A stretch of DNA of 41,838 nt from Xenophilus aerolatus (GTDB lineage: Bacteria > Pseudomonadota > Gammaproteobacteria > Burkholderiales > Burkholderiaceae_C): assembly GCA_030418545.1 (NCBI GenBank), contig QAIB01000020.1:1-41838 (forward strand), written 5' to 3'. The translations under genes and the position numbers were made by a program. Below, in pieces: positions 1 through 10,667 of the stretch; the first letter of the stretch is position 1; each line of letters starts with the position of its first letter. The notes under the pieces are model-generated. The model did not search any database and was not told where the DNA came from. It was given only the letters and a program-made list of their open reading frames with translations.

Positions 1-87
1 CGTGATGTGCTGCAGCGTCTGCCGGCACTGCCCAACTCCCGACTCGCCGAGCTGCTGCCGCATCGCTGGACATCAGTGCAGGCCTGA
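1..87 (+). pseudogene. IS66-family transposase, C-terminal end (runs in from the left)
   Basis: The first 28 codons read RDVLQRLPALPNSRLAELLPHRW and end in TGA at 85-87. This matches the conserved C-terminal tail of IS66-family (TnpC) transposases, which typically ends in a DVL-RLP...ELLPHRW segment. Only the end of the gene is inside the window, so whether the transposase is intact cannot be judged. It belongs to the insertion sequence whose terminal repeat follows directly. Confidence 0.75.
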
Positions 88-125
88 ACGCTGATCGCCG
101 TCAAGATGGGACGGCCAGACGCTCA
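88..125. mobile_element. Right end of an IS66-family insertion sequence (terminal inverted repeat region)
   Basis: Between the transposase stop and about position 125 lies a short noncoding segment ending in ...GACGCTCAC, which resembles IS66-type terminal repeats (ends of the GTGAG/GTAAG type on the other strand). Immediately after 125 the sequence resumes in the reading frame of a ThiF-like protein (D-F-L-A-K). The boundary is therefore placed by where homology resumes. The other IS end and the target duplication lie outside the window, so the exact terminus is an inference. Confidence 0.55.
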
Positions 126-735
126 CGATTTTCTGGCTAAGACGCACGTGAGGGAGATTCATCTTTTCGATGGCGATCGCTACTTTCAGCACAACGCGTT
201 CCGAGCCCCTGGCGCTTCTTCTCGCGAGACGCTCGATCGGCAACTGTACAAGGTGGCGTACTTCCACGAGATCTATTCGGCAATGCACCGAGGAATCGTC
301 GCTCACGCTGAGATGATCACGGAAGTCAACGTTGCGGCCCTAATGGGCTATGACTTTGTGTTCGTTTGCGTGGACAAAGGATCCGTTCGGCAACTTATCG
401 CGGACGCGCTTGAGAGCACGTCCACGATATTTCTGGACGCTGGGATGGGCGTGAACCTCACCGATGATCATCAAAACCTCTGGGGGAGTTGCCGCCTGAC
501 TACGAGCTCACCCGAGAGTCGCCCAGAGGCGCGCGCCCGGCTACCAGTCGTTGATCGCGAGGATGATCTCTATCGCTCGAACATCCAGATTGCTGAGCTG
601 AATTGCATGAACGCGTTGATGGCTATCTTCAAGTGGAAGCGGTTGAGTGGCATCTACCTGAGTGATCGAAACGACTTCAACACCACGTTTTCGCTGAGTC
701 TGAATCAGATCTCCAACGAGGAGAAAGATCAGTGA
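126..735 (+). pseudogene. ThiF/E1-like adenylyltransferase, 5' end removed by IS66 insertion
   Basis: The frame encodes a ThiF-family (E1-like) protein of the kind found with bacterial ubiquitin-like proteins. Visible family features are the HLFDGDRYFQHNAFRAPGA segment, the VFVCVDKG strand, the FLDAGMGVNL turn and a C-terminal YRSNIQIAELN...NALMAIFKWKRLSGIY helix. The N-terminal GxGGxG nucleotide-binding loop that precedes LDFLAKT in this family is missing because the IS66 end lies at that point. An ATG at 106, inside the IS end, could start a fused 209-aa product, but without the ATP loop it should not adenylate a substrate. The stop overlaps the GTG start of the next gene, so the two were co-translated. 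Confidence 0.75.
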
Positions 736-1220
736 GGCAAACGAGACTGGAATCGAAATTTGTCGAGCTCCTTCCAGATTCATTGGAAGAAGGCGTGCTG
801 TATGTTTCGATGGAGCATGCTGTCGCTGGGCACCGATGTGCCTGCGGATGCGGGATGGAGACGATTACGCCTCTCGCACCTGAAGATTGGCATCTTTTCT
901 TTGATGGCCGCTCAGTGTCTTTGGAGCCATCGATCGGAAATCATGCCTTCAAGTGCAGATCGCACTACTGGATTTCTGGCGGGAAGGTCGAATGGACCGA
1001 GTCGATGAGCAACGCCGAGGTGGCGGCCGTGCGTCAGATGAGCGCGGCAAGAAAGCGCCACTTTTACGGCTCGGATAGTCCACAGCAACATCGCCAGAAA
1101 ACGAACGCCGGCAGCAACCTCCAAGTCGAGGCGTCGATTGAAACGCAATCGCATCCCGCTCGGCGAGGGGAGGGATTGAGAGAGCTGTGCAAACGACTCT
1201 GGCGCAAGATTCGATCGTAG
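732..1220 (+). CDS. DUF6527 family protein of ubiquitin-like conjugation operons
   Basis: This 162-aa protein starts at a GTG that overlaps the ThiF stop (GTGA). Residues 23-80 carry the DUF6527 signature: VSMEHAVAGHRCACGCGMETITPL, then DGRSVSLEPSIGNHAFKCRSHYW. H34, C36, C38, C40, C75 and H78 look like a metal site. DUF6527 proteins are encoded next to E1/ThiF, E2 and multi-ubiquitin-like proteins in bacterial ubiquitination-like operons and have been suggested to act as processing peptidases; I am sure of the family but not of the activity. The tail after residue 110 is polar and ends in a basic LCKRLWRKIRS helix. The gene looks intact but is stranded downstream of a broken E1. GC content is below that of the conjugation genes. 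Confidence 0.75.
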   Translation: MRQTRLESKFVELLPDSLEEGVLYVSMEHAVAGHRCACGCGMETITPLAPEDWHLFFDGRSVSLEPSIGNHAFKCRSHYWISGGKVEWTESMSNAEVAAVRQMSAARKRHFYGSDSPQQHRQKTNAGSNLQVEASIETQSHPARRGEGLRELCKRLWRKIRS

Positions 1221-1454
1221 CTTCTACCGATGCCATTGAGGCTTTGAGTTGGGGCGGAGTCGGACATTCAGAACGTCGGCGAAGCGCACGGAGCTGCGAT
1301 GCAAGGAGGGCGCAAAGGATCACGTATGGTGGGATGAGTGTGGAACTCTCGCCGTTGAGGTCGACGTAAGGACCATGAAGTTGAAGCATGACGCCCGGAT
1401 CGCCGTTTTCAATCGCCGTGTCGCTGTTCAGAGAGGACGCACGACCTGAGGAAT

Positions 1455-2435
1455 TCAGGCTGCCATCCGGTGTTCGTAGTACGGCCGCTCCTTGTCCTCG
1501 AGCATCGTGTCTAGCTCTGTGTGAGATCGCCCCTGCGGCGTCAGCCAGGGCATGATGCTCTTGGGCTTGAGCGCCACGATCGTTCGGTCATGCCCCGCCG
1601 CCGCGACCTCCGGCAACGGCTCATCCGTGATCGCCGCGAACGACCAAAGCTCAGTCTCATCCGACCCTGCCGGCGGCGTCCAGTGGGAGTAGATGCACGC
1701 CACGGTCATCGTCCGCTGCGGCTGCGGCCTGAACTCCAGCACGATGTTCTCGGGCGTCTCGCCCGGGCCGAGTTCGCGGTGCTCCGCGAGGTGCCGCACA
1801 ACGTTCTCGTAGAACACCGGGATCAGAGCGATCGCGTGCGTTTGCCCGAACTCGCCCTTCCAGAAACTGCTCTTGAGGTTGTCCCGCCGCGCGTTGTACG
1901 CCCCTGAGAACTTGACGTCGTAGTCGGCCGGCTTGCCCGGCGGCCTGCACAGGTAGCGCATCGGCCGCACCACGAGTTCGCCCTCCTCCACGATCAACAC
2001 CGGTGCCCACCACCCCGGAAAAATCCGATAGTCCTGCTCCACAAGCTCCGTGCGCCGCAGGTCCTCGAGCTTGCGCAGCGCGTCCTTGATCTTGTTGGTG
2101 GCGATGCGCTGGTCGTCCTGGGCCTTCTTCGTCACCTTGGTGGTCAGCGTGCGCTCCGCATCCGCCAGGCGCTTGCGCTGCTTGAAGAGCCCCTGCTCCG
2201 TCGCCGTCGTGAGCTCGGCGTCGTACTCCTGGATGAGCGCGTGGATCTTCTGCTCTTCGTCCGTCTGCGGCCTGGCAAACATCGCATCCATCGCCTTGGA
2301 GAAGCGCATCACCGGCTTGGGCTGCTCGCGTCGGCGCCAGTAGATCTCCCAGAAGCCTTTCAGCGAAAGCTTCGAGCTCGGGAACATGCGCTGGAAAGCA
2401 GCGTACTCGGCACGGACCTGGGCGGAATAGCACAT
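1455..2435 (-). CDS. SOS response-associated peptidase family protein (SRAP, YedK/HMCES-like)
   Basis: SRAP proteins form a thiazolidine crosslink with abasic sites in single-stranded DNA through the N-terminal cysteine left after Met removal. I therefore place the start at the MCYSAQV methionine (2435), not at an upstream ATG, although no clear Shine-Dalgarno is seen. Expected catalytic residues are present: C2, N181 (GAYNARRDN), E210 (IPVFYEN) and H282 (AGHDRTIV). At 326 aa it is about 100 residues longer than YedK; the extra length is a charged, probably coiled-coil insertion at roughly 55-135. In genomes SRAP genes often sit near error-prone polymerase genes, and dnaE2 lies downstream on the other strand here. 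No LexA box is visible at its own promoter. Confidence 0.9.
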   Translation of the reverse strand: MCYSAQVRAEYAAFQRMFPSSKLSLKGFWEIYWRRREQPKPVMRFSKAMDAMFARPQTDEEQKIHALIQEYDAELTTATEQGLFKQRKRLADAERTLTTKVTKKAQDDQRIATNKIKDALRKLEDLRRTELVEQDYRIFPGWWAPVLIVEEGELVVRPMRYLCRPPGKPADYDVKFSGAYNARRDNLKSSFWKGEFGQTHAIALIPVFYENVVRHLAEHRELGPGETPENIVLEFRPQPQRTMTVACIYSHWTPPAGSDETELWSFAAITDEPLPEVAAAGHDRTIVALKPKSIMPWLTPQGRSHTELDTMLEDKERPYYEHRMAA

Positions 2436-2581
2436 GGGCGGCAGCGATCGAGGTAGAGGCAACACGCCCGGCACAGGGGCATGTGCGCCTTCATCCTACC
2501 CGCCGGCGGACGATGTCACCTTAGATTGAAGCTGCAGATCGGCTCACGAGAGAACGTGAACCCTCCTCCTCGGTCTGCCTT

Positions 2582-2611
2582 GGCCCACCCTTCGGGGTGG
2601 GCCTTTTTCTT
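2582..2611 (+). terminator. Strong intrinsic terminator with UUCG tetraloop, no gene in front
   Basis: A perfect 9-bp stem (GGCCCACCC / GGGTGGGCC) closes a TTCG loop and is followed by TTTTTCTT on the plus strand. The minus strand lacks a T-run after the stem, so it works only left to right. The flanking genes (SRAP and a secreted protein) both lie on the minus strand, so no annotated gene needs it. The 146 bases before it hold no credible ORF or tRNA. Confidence 0.75.
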
Positions 2612-2642
2612 GGGCGCGGGGCGCTGGCTGCTGGCAGAGCGC

Positions 2643-3074
2643 CTACCTGCCGCGCCCGCGCTGCGCGCTGCGGCCGCGGCTGCGCTCGTCCATGACCCGC
2701 TTGAGCTCGTCACCCTGTGCCTTGCAGTCCGACTGCGAGCCGATCAGCGTGATGGGGTTGCGTCGCAACGCGCGGATCGTGCTTTCCTGCCGCGCGGTCG
2801 CCGTTTTGTCCTGGCCATTGCTCGCGGCCACGAACTGCTGCGACTGCATGAAGAACTTCTTCTCGAAGGCCGGCGTGCCGCACCGCGCTGCCACGACCCG
2901 GTAGTCCGCCTCGTATTGCAGCGCGGCCTCGTCCAGGCCAGACGGCCTACCCTGCCCCCAACACGCAGATGCGCCCGCCAGCGCCACGGTGACGGCGATG
3001 CCTCGCAGCATCCTTTCCAGGGGCCAGTCGGGAAACCGGCCGCCCTGCCCTTCAGTTTTCTCCAACGTGCTCAT
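2643..3074 (-). CDS. Hypothetical secreted protein
   Basis: The ATG at 3074 is preceded by GGAGGACCAAC, an excellent ribosome binding site, so this start is preferred over longer upstream extensions. The 143-aa product has a signal-like N-terminus (basic residues, then a hydrophobic GIAVTVALAGASA stretch at about 25-37) and a mature region of about 105 residues with two cysteines in CGTPAFEKKFF and SDCKAQGDELKRVM that could form a disulphide. The tail is Arg/Gly-rich (RSRGRSAQRGRGR). I do not recognise the family. The gene lies between SRAP and dnaE2, running away from dnaE2. Confidence 0.6.
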   Translation of the reverse strand: MSTLEKTEGQGGRFPDWPLERMLRGIAVTVALAGASACWGQGRPSGLDEAALQYEADYRVVAARCGTPAFEKKFFMQSQQFVAASNGQDKTATARQESTIRALRRNPITLIGSQSDCKAQGDELKRVMDERSRGRSAQRGRGR

Positions 3075-3276
3075 GTTGGTCCTCCGATGTCCACACGGGC
3101 GCACAAGCGCCCTGCCCCACTGTGGCACCGATCGCCGCGAGTGGGTGTGACTTTGTTCCGCCCAGCGCGGCGCAGCCTCTTCCCGACGCTGGCGCGCAAC
3201 GGATCGAACCGCACTGCAGCCAACGATTTTGTGTAACGGCCGACGCAGCCGGGGTGGAGTTTGGAATACTGTATGA

Positions 3277-6483
<3,207 letters not shown>

Positions 6484-6485
6484 CC

Positions 6486-6815
6486 ATGCTGATCTCCGAA
6501 CTCTCGGGCGTCGAGCTCGATCGATGGGTGGCTCGGTGCGACGGATGGCGACCAGAAACCGAGCCGATTAAAAGCTGGCTCGCGCAAGTTGGAAGCTATT
6601 CGACAAGCTACGAGGCTGGCGGCCCCATCATGTATCGGTTCAAGGTCCACAGCGCCCCGATGCCCGCGCGCAACTGGGTCTGGTGTGCCGTCGTGGTTCC
6701 CAGCGACGACCGACCCGGACCGTCACGAGGTGTCTGGATGGAGGGGCCTACACGGCTTGTCGCGAGCATGCGCGCGATCGTCTCCAGTCGATTCGGCCGC
6801 AAGCTAACGCCCTGA
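6486..6815 (+). CDS. Small NinX/DUF2591-like protein
   Basis: This 109-aa protein begins two bases after the dnaE2 stop and so is probably translated from the same SOS-controlled message. The N-terminal pattern ISELSGVELDRWVARCDGW followed by YSTSYEAGGPIMYRF resembles phage NinX (DUF2591) proteins, in which an L-x-G-x-x-LDxWVA helix is followed by a W/YxPSxxWxxGGPI segment. The function of that family is unknown. The assignment rests on a short motif, so confidence is moderate; that this is a real gene is more certain because of its position and codon use. Confidence 0.6.
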   Translation: MLISELSGVELDRWVARCDGWRPETEPIKSWLAQVGSYSTSYEAGGPIMYRFKVHSAPMPARNWVWCAVVVPSDDRPGPSRGVWMEGPTRLVASMRAIVSSRFGRKLTP

Positions 6816-6937
6816 TCCGAACGGCGGACACCCTGCACTTCGAATAGCAAGCATCGCAATGCAGACAGGAAACGCAATTTCCTGCCGGTCATCTACAGTG
6901 CGTCAGCCGGAGGTCCCATCTAATCAGGAGATCGGAA

Positions 6938-8653
6938 TTGAACGAACGTTGCCAGTGGATATTGTGTTTCATCCAACTCGAAGCAAGCGCACCCAAGTTC
7001 TTCGGATTCTCGGAATTCTTGGCTGGTTTGGCACTGATGGTCTTGGCTTGGACGCTCGCCGACGTTCGCTACAAGTTCAGGATCAGGGTCGCGCCGCTTC
7101 CGCTTCGAGCGACGACGTTCTGGATGGTGGCGATCATCGGCGCACTCACGCTGCTTACCGATCTTTGGCGCGCTGAGCAGTGGTATGTGCCGAAGGGGCA
7201 CTTCATAACACCGGCCTTATGGCAAGGACTTTTGGGCGGCATCTTCTTTCTGACGTTTTTGGCGTGGGCATGGTTCGCTTTTATCCGGCCTCCGCGATTT
7301 GGTCAGCGCAATGCTGAGCGGTTCGCCGGCGCGCTGTACTCCTCAATCGTCAGAGGTGCGCCCGAGGAGTTGGGGATCGTCGCCGACGAACTCGCAGATT
7401 CAGCGCGCTCTCTCATCTCGTTCGCAACAGACCGAAACCTGCATGGATCACGGACTAATCTGGAGCTCAAGACGAAGAAAGAGCGAGCGGTCGGCTATGC
7501 GAATGATCTTCTTCTGTTGATTGCCGACCAGAGATTCTGTCGAGCGATTGTTAAGTCTTCGCCTGGCACAGCATGGGCGTTGTTCTCGGAGATCGACGCC
7601 ACAAAGAAGTTTGGCGTGCAGATCGAGACCTTTGGCGCCAACATCGTCCGTGAGGCACTTCACAATCGGGATTCCTTCCTATTCCACGAAGCGGACGGCT
7701 ATCGGTCGGGCCTGATCGGCTACCACAAGCCCCTCAGTCAGGCCCTGTTTTCCAACTATTCGCTGGTTGAAAGCGTTGGCACGCTTTTGGATCCGGGTTC
7801 CGTTGGAACCGGTGAGTGGGACGCCGAACAACTTCAAGCCTACTGTCGAGCCGTTCTGATCACACTTGGTAGCTACGTGGCGAAGAATCAACTTCATCGC
7901 CGATCCACAGCGCTGTACCGAGCTTTCGATCGCATACAGCGTGCATGCATGGATCTTGCGAGAGTTAATGGGCAAGAAGAACGCTGGAACTCGGATTCGA
8001 TTCAGCGGTGTTATGTGGTGGTGAAGTTCGTTGAGGACGCTGTGACGAAGCTCGAGGGCCTCCCCGTCCCTGAGAATGCCAAATATCGTCTGCGGCGCAT
8101 GGAGGTAGGCAAGACCATCTATGACGACCTCGCAAGGCTCATCTTCGAGCTGATCTTCTATGCTTCGTGCGTCAGAGCGCCATGGACGCTGTGTTGGGAT
8201 GTGCAGCACAACGCGGTGTGGTCGGCGTTGTTCCACCTGAACAACCTGGACGGACCAGCAGGACGCCTAATCAAGACGAAGGTTCGACGTTTGCTCTATG
8301 ACGAGATCGTCAAGTTGGAGAAGTTTCCGAACTTCAAAGGAGCCAAGATCCTCGGCTTCTGCTTGAATGTGTTAGGTCTTCAGCCCGGCGCAATGGGTTC
8401 GGACCGTCATGATCGGGCGCTTCAAACAGCCGTGCTGGCTTGGACTAGGCGCAACTATATGTTGATCTACGAGTCGAACCCGTTGGTCGCTGCGGAGTGC
8501 CTTGTTGAACGTTTCTCTTTTGAAATCGAAGGTCCTCGGCTGGTCAGAACTTATCCTGTCGAGAACCTTCGTCGCGAAGCGAGAAAAGTGGTCCTAGAGC
8601 TTGACAAGCCAGCGATGGGCGCTCAATTCGCAACCACAGCGGCACCAGCCTAG
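6938..8653 (+). CDS. Membrane-anchored protein with large cytoplasmic domain, function unknown
   Basis: The 571-aa product begins at a TTG with an AGGAG ribosome binding site seven bases upstream. Three predicted membrane helices lie at about 25-41, 60-77 and 96-116, followed by a soluble domain of about 450 residues rich in aromatic and basic residues (for example FELIFYASCVRAPWTLCWDVQHNAVWSALFHL near 405-435). I recognise no enzyme motif. GC content and codon use are clearly lower than in the conjugation genes, so it is probably recently acquired cargo. N-terminal helices plus a big cytosolic domain are common among effectors of anti-phage systems, but nothing in the sequence proves such a role. 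Confidence 0.75.
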   Translation: MNERCQWILCFIQLEASAPKFFGFSEFLAGLALMVLAWTLADVRYKFRIRVAPLPLRATTFWMVAIIGALTLLTDLWRAEQWYVPKGHFITPALWQGLLGGIFFLTFLAWAWFAFIRPPRFGQRNAERFAGALYSSIVRGAPEELGIVADELADSARSLISFATDRNLHGSRTNLELKTKKERAVGYANDLLLLIADQRFCRAIVKSSPGTAWALFSEIDATKKFGVQIETFGANIVREALHNRDSFLFHEADGYRSGLIGYHKPLSQALFSNYSLVESVGTLLDPGSVGTGEWDAEQLQAYCRAVLITLGSYVAKNQLHRRSTALYRAFDRIQRACMDLARVNGQEERWNSDSIQRCYVVVKFVEDAVTKLEGLPVPENAKYRLRRMEVGKTIYDDLARLIFELIFYASCVRAPWTLCWDVQHNAVWSALFHLNNLDGPAGRLIKTKVRRLLYDEIVKLEKFPNFKGAKILGFCLNVLGLQPGAMGSDRHDRALQTAVLAWTRRNYMLIYESNPLVAAECLVERFSFEIEGPRLVRTYPVENLRREARKVVLELDKPAMGAQFATTAAPA

Positions 8654-8973
8654 CACGATCAATGGTACGGCCAATCTAAAGACGATTGGCGTTCGTAGCG
8701 GGCGATCCGATGCTACGCAATTGGCGCTAAGCACGCGGCGAGCCTGAGCTGAGTCGGTGATCTTCATTGCCAATCCTGTCCAGTGGGCCATGTGATCCCG
8801 CACTGCGCCACGACCTAAGTTGGGAGTTGGCGCGGTCACTCGGTCGACTCAGTTGGCTCCACCTGGCGGCCCCCATCCGGGCACTACTTCTTAAATCAAC
8901 TAACGGAAGGCGAACAGACTTCCAAAAACACACCCCGTCGACCAGAATACGAGCGCAGTCCGTTAGTTGATTT
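8654..8973. other. Intergenic region (320 bp) upstream of the integrase-like gene
   Basis: No credible gene is seen. The segment contains the left arm and most of the right arm of the 16-bp inverted repeat described separately. GC content rises towards the integrase-like gene. No terminator with a T-run is seen after the 6938-8653 gene. Confidence 0.5.
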
Positions 8974-8974
8974 A
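8892..8974. repeat. Perfect 16-bp inverted repeat ending on the start codon of the integrase-like gene
   Basis: The left arm TAAATCAACTAACGGA (8892-8907) is matched exactly by its reverse complement at 8959-8974, with 51 bases between. The A of the ATG at 8974 is the last base of the right arm. Possible roles are a recombinase or repressor binding pair, or an mRNA stem that hides the translation start. Confidence 0.8.
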
Positions 8975-10026
8975 TGCCCTCTCCCCTTCCCCGCGGTTTG
9001 ACCGCCTCCCTGTTCGATGTTGAGCCTGCCGCCCTCAGCCCCGCTGTGGCTTGGCAGGAGGCGTTCGCGACTTGGCTGGCCGGCCAGCGCGCCAGTGGCT
9101 CGCTTCGACAGCCGGGCGTGACCGAGGTCTATCAAGCGATGTGGGACAGCTTCTCAGGCTGGTGCCTGGGCCAGTCGCCTCGGGTCACACTCGAATCGCT
9201 GGCGATTGAGGATCTGCAGGCCTACCAGGCGGCCCGCTTCGGTCAGAAAGCCGCCGACCGGTCCCTGTCGCCACGCTATGTGCTGCGCCTCATGCGCCTC
9301 ATCGACCGGGTGCTGCGCCACTATGCCGCGCGGACCGACACCTTCCCCAATACCTCCGCCTCGGACTGGGTCCTGGCCAACCCCGAGGTCCGCTATTCGG
9401 AGGTCGAGACCAAAGACCCACTGCCCGAGTACCTGTCGGCTCCTGAGGCGCGACAGCTCATGACGCATCTGTCGGCCGCCCGGCCTCGGCCTGGCCGCAA
9501 CCGCGATGCCTTGGCTGCCATGACCTGGCAAGAGGTGCGCAATCGCGCTTCCGTGGCCTTGCAACTAGGGGCCGGCCTGACACCCGGGGATGTGCGCGCG
9601 CTGACCCTCCACTCCCCCATTGCGCACGGTGGTCGCACCCGAGACCAGATCTGGAAGCTCCAGGTACCGGGCAACGGCACATCCAAGCCGAGGGAGACAC
9701 CGGTCGCACCTTGGGCTGCAGAGCTGCTCCACTACTGGCTCCAGGTGCGGGCCGATGCGGGGGTCGTTGGCGAACACCTCTTCCCGTCGACGCGTACCGG
9801 CAAACCATGGCTTGCCAACTCCCAGTACAAGAATGCGCGTCAGGTCCTCGAAGACGCCGGTATGGATTCCCGCGAAGGCGGATCTTTCCGGCTGCGGCAT
9901 ACCTTTGCCATGCGCCAGCTCCGAAGAGGCACACCGCCCGACCAGGTGGCCGCGTGGATGGGCGTCGACCCGGCGGAGATGAGGCGCTATGACCGCGTGC
10001 TGCCGGCCGCCGTCGACGTGGTGTAG
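8974..10026 (+). CDS. Tyrosine recombinase (phage integrase) fold protein with degenerate catalytic residues
   Basis: The 350-aa protein has the two-domain plan of tyrosine recombinases: an N-terminal SAM-like DNA-binding domain (about 20-115) and a C-terminal domain with FRLRHTFAMRQL (R308, H309) and a terminal MRRYDRV (Y339). Three usual positions differ: the GLR box reads GLTPGDVR (T203, with an Arg five residues later), the HxxR box has Phe (F305), and the GH box reads WMGV. It may therefore bind DNA more than cut it, or belong to a divergent group. An in-frame TGA just upstream supports the 8974 start, but there is no Shine-Dalgarno. It converges on the korA end of the partition operon. 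Confidence 0.75.
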   Translation: MPSPLPRGLTASLFDVEPAALSPAVAWQEAFATWLAGQRASGSLRQPGVTEVYQAMWDSFSGWCLGQSPRVTLESLAIEDLQAYQAARFGQKAADRSLSPRYVLRLMRLIDRVLRHYAARTDTFPNTSASDWVLANPEVRYSEVETKDPLPEYLSAPEARQLMTHLSAARPRPGRNRDALAAMTWQEVRNRASVALQLGAGLTPGDVRALTLHSPIAHGGRTRDQIWKLQVPGNGTSKPRETPVAPWAAELLHYWLQVRADAGVVGEHLFPSTRTGKPWLANSQYKNARQVLEDAGMDSREGGSFRLRHTFAMRQLRRGTPPDQVAAWMGVDPAEMRRYDRVLPAAVDVV

Positions 10027-10036
10027 TCCGCGCCGT

Positions 10037-10330
10037 TCACGCCGCTGAGGCGTGCTTTTCCATGTACCGATCGAACGCGCGCTGCGCGGCCTCGATCGCC
10101 CCCACCGGGCCACGCAGCGTGACTTCTGCAGTTCCTGCCGGCATGGCGTCCTTAAGCACCGCTCGGCGAATGGCGTAGATGCGCTGGTGGATCACGCCGT
10201 ATTCCGCCTTAAGGAGCATGGGCTCCTCCTTGCCGATGAACAGGCGGTGAGCAATCTCCAGCGTTCTCGCGTCGAACCGCCGCCGCTTGGCGATCCGCGC
10301 CAACTCTTCTTCATCTATGGTGACGGTCAT
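10037..10330 (-). CDS. korA: TrfB/KorA-type transcriptional repressor
   Basis: The 97-aa protein has the helix-turn-helix layout of the TrfB/KorA family: TLEIAHRLFIGKEEPMLLKAEYGVIHQRIYAIRRAVL at about 23-59 corresponds to the KorA segment where a recognition helix follows an IARG-like helix. KorA proteins of IncP plasmids repress replication, partition and transfer operons and dimerise through the C-terminus. It is the last gene of a minus-strand operon with parA, parB and a membrane protein, the same gene set as korA-incC-korB of IncP plasmids though in a different order. It overlaps the gene before it by 20 bases. Confidence 0.7.
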   Translation of the reverse strand: MTVTIDEEELARIAKRRRFDARTLEIAHRLFIGKEEPMLLKAEYGVIHQRIYAIRRAVLKDAMPAGTAEVTLRGPVGAIEAAQRAFDRYMEKHASAA

Positions 10331-10667
10331 GGCTCGGCAGTGACATGAACAGGCTCATCAGGCCCAGGTAGAGCCAGTAGAGCACAAGCGCCCCCACCGA
10401 GAACGCCAGCATGCCCCAACGCGGGAAGTTCGCGTCACCGATCAGGAACCCGAAGACGAGCGTGACCAGAAAACCGAGCAGCGCCACCGGAACCAAGACG
10501 GCTCGCACGACGGGCTCGGCGAGTATCAAAACAGCGCTCACGATCAAGCGCAGGATCTGAACGATCAGAGCCGCGGCCCACCACAACCCTGCGGCCGCCA
10601 CGCCAACCATGCGAACCGCGACATTCGCGCGTCGATCGGGACTCAGTGAGTTTGAACGCTCTGTCAT
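10311..10667 (-). CDS. Small integral membrane protein in the par/kor operon
   Basis: The ATG at 10667 overlaps the parB stop as ATGA and has GGAGG upstream, which fixes the start and gives 118 aa. The sequence is strongly hydrophobic with about three to four membrane helices (roughly 22-42, 45-75, and 83-108) and polar ends. I do not recognise the family. IncP plasmids carry small membrane proteins (such as Kle proteins) among their kor-regulated genes, which is a similarity of context only. Confidence 0.65.
   Translation of the reverse strand: MTERSNSLSPDRRANVAVRMVGVAAAGLWWAAALIVQILRLIVSAVLILAEPVVRAVLVPVALLGFLVTLVFGFLIGDANFPRWGMLAFSVGALVLYWLYLGLMSLFMSLPSHDRHHR

Noticed and set aside
949-1389. 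Minus-strand open frame opposite DUF6527
   Set aside because: No ribosome binding site and unnatural composition; DUF6527 on the plus strand is clear.
2436-2580. tRNA gene before the orphan terminator
   Set aside because: No T-arm (GTTCRA) or cloverleaf could be formed; a GAACGTGAA stretch only vaguely resembles one.
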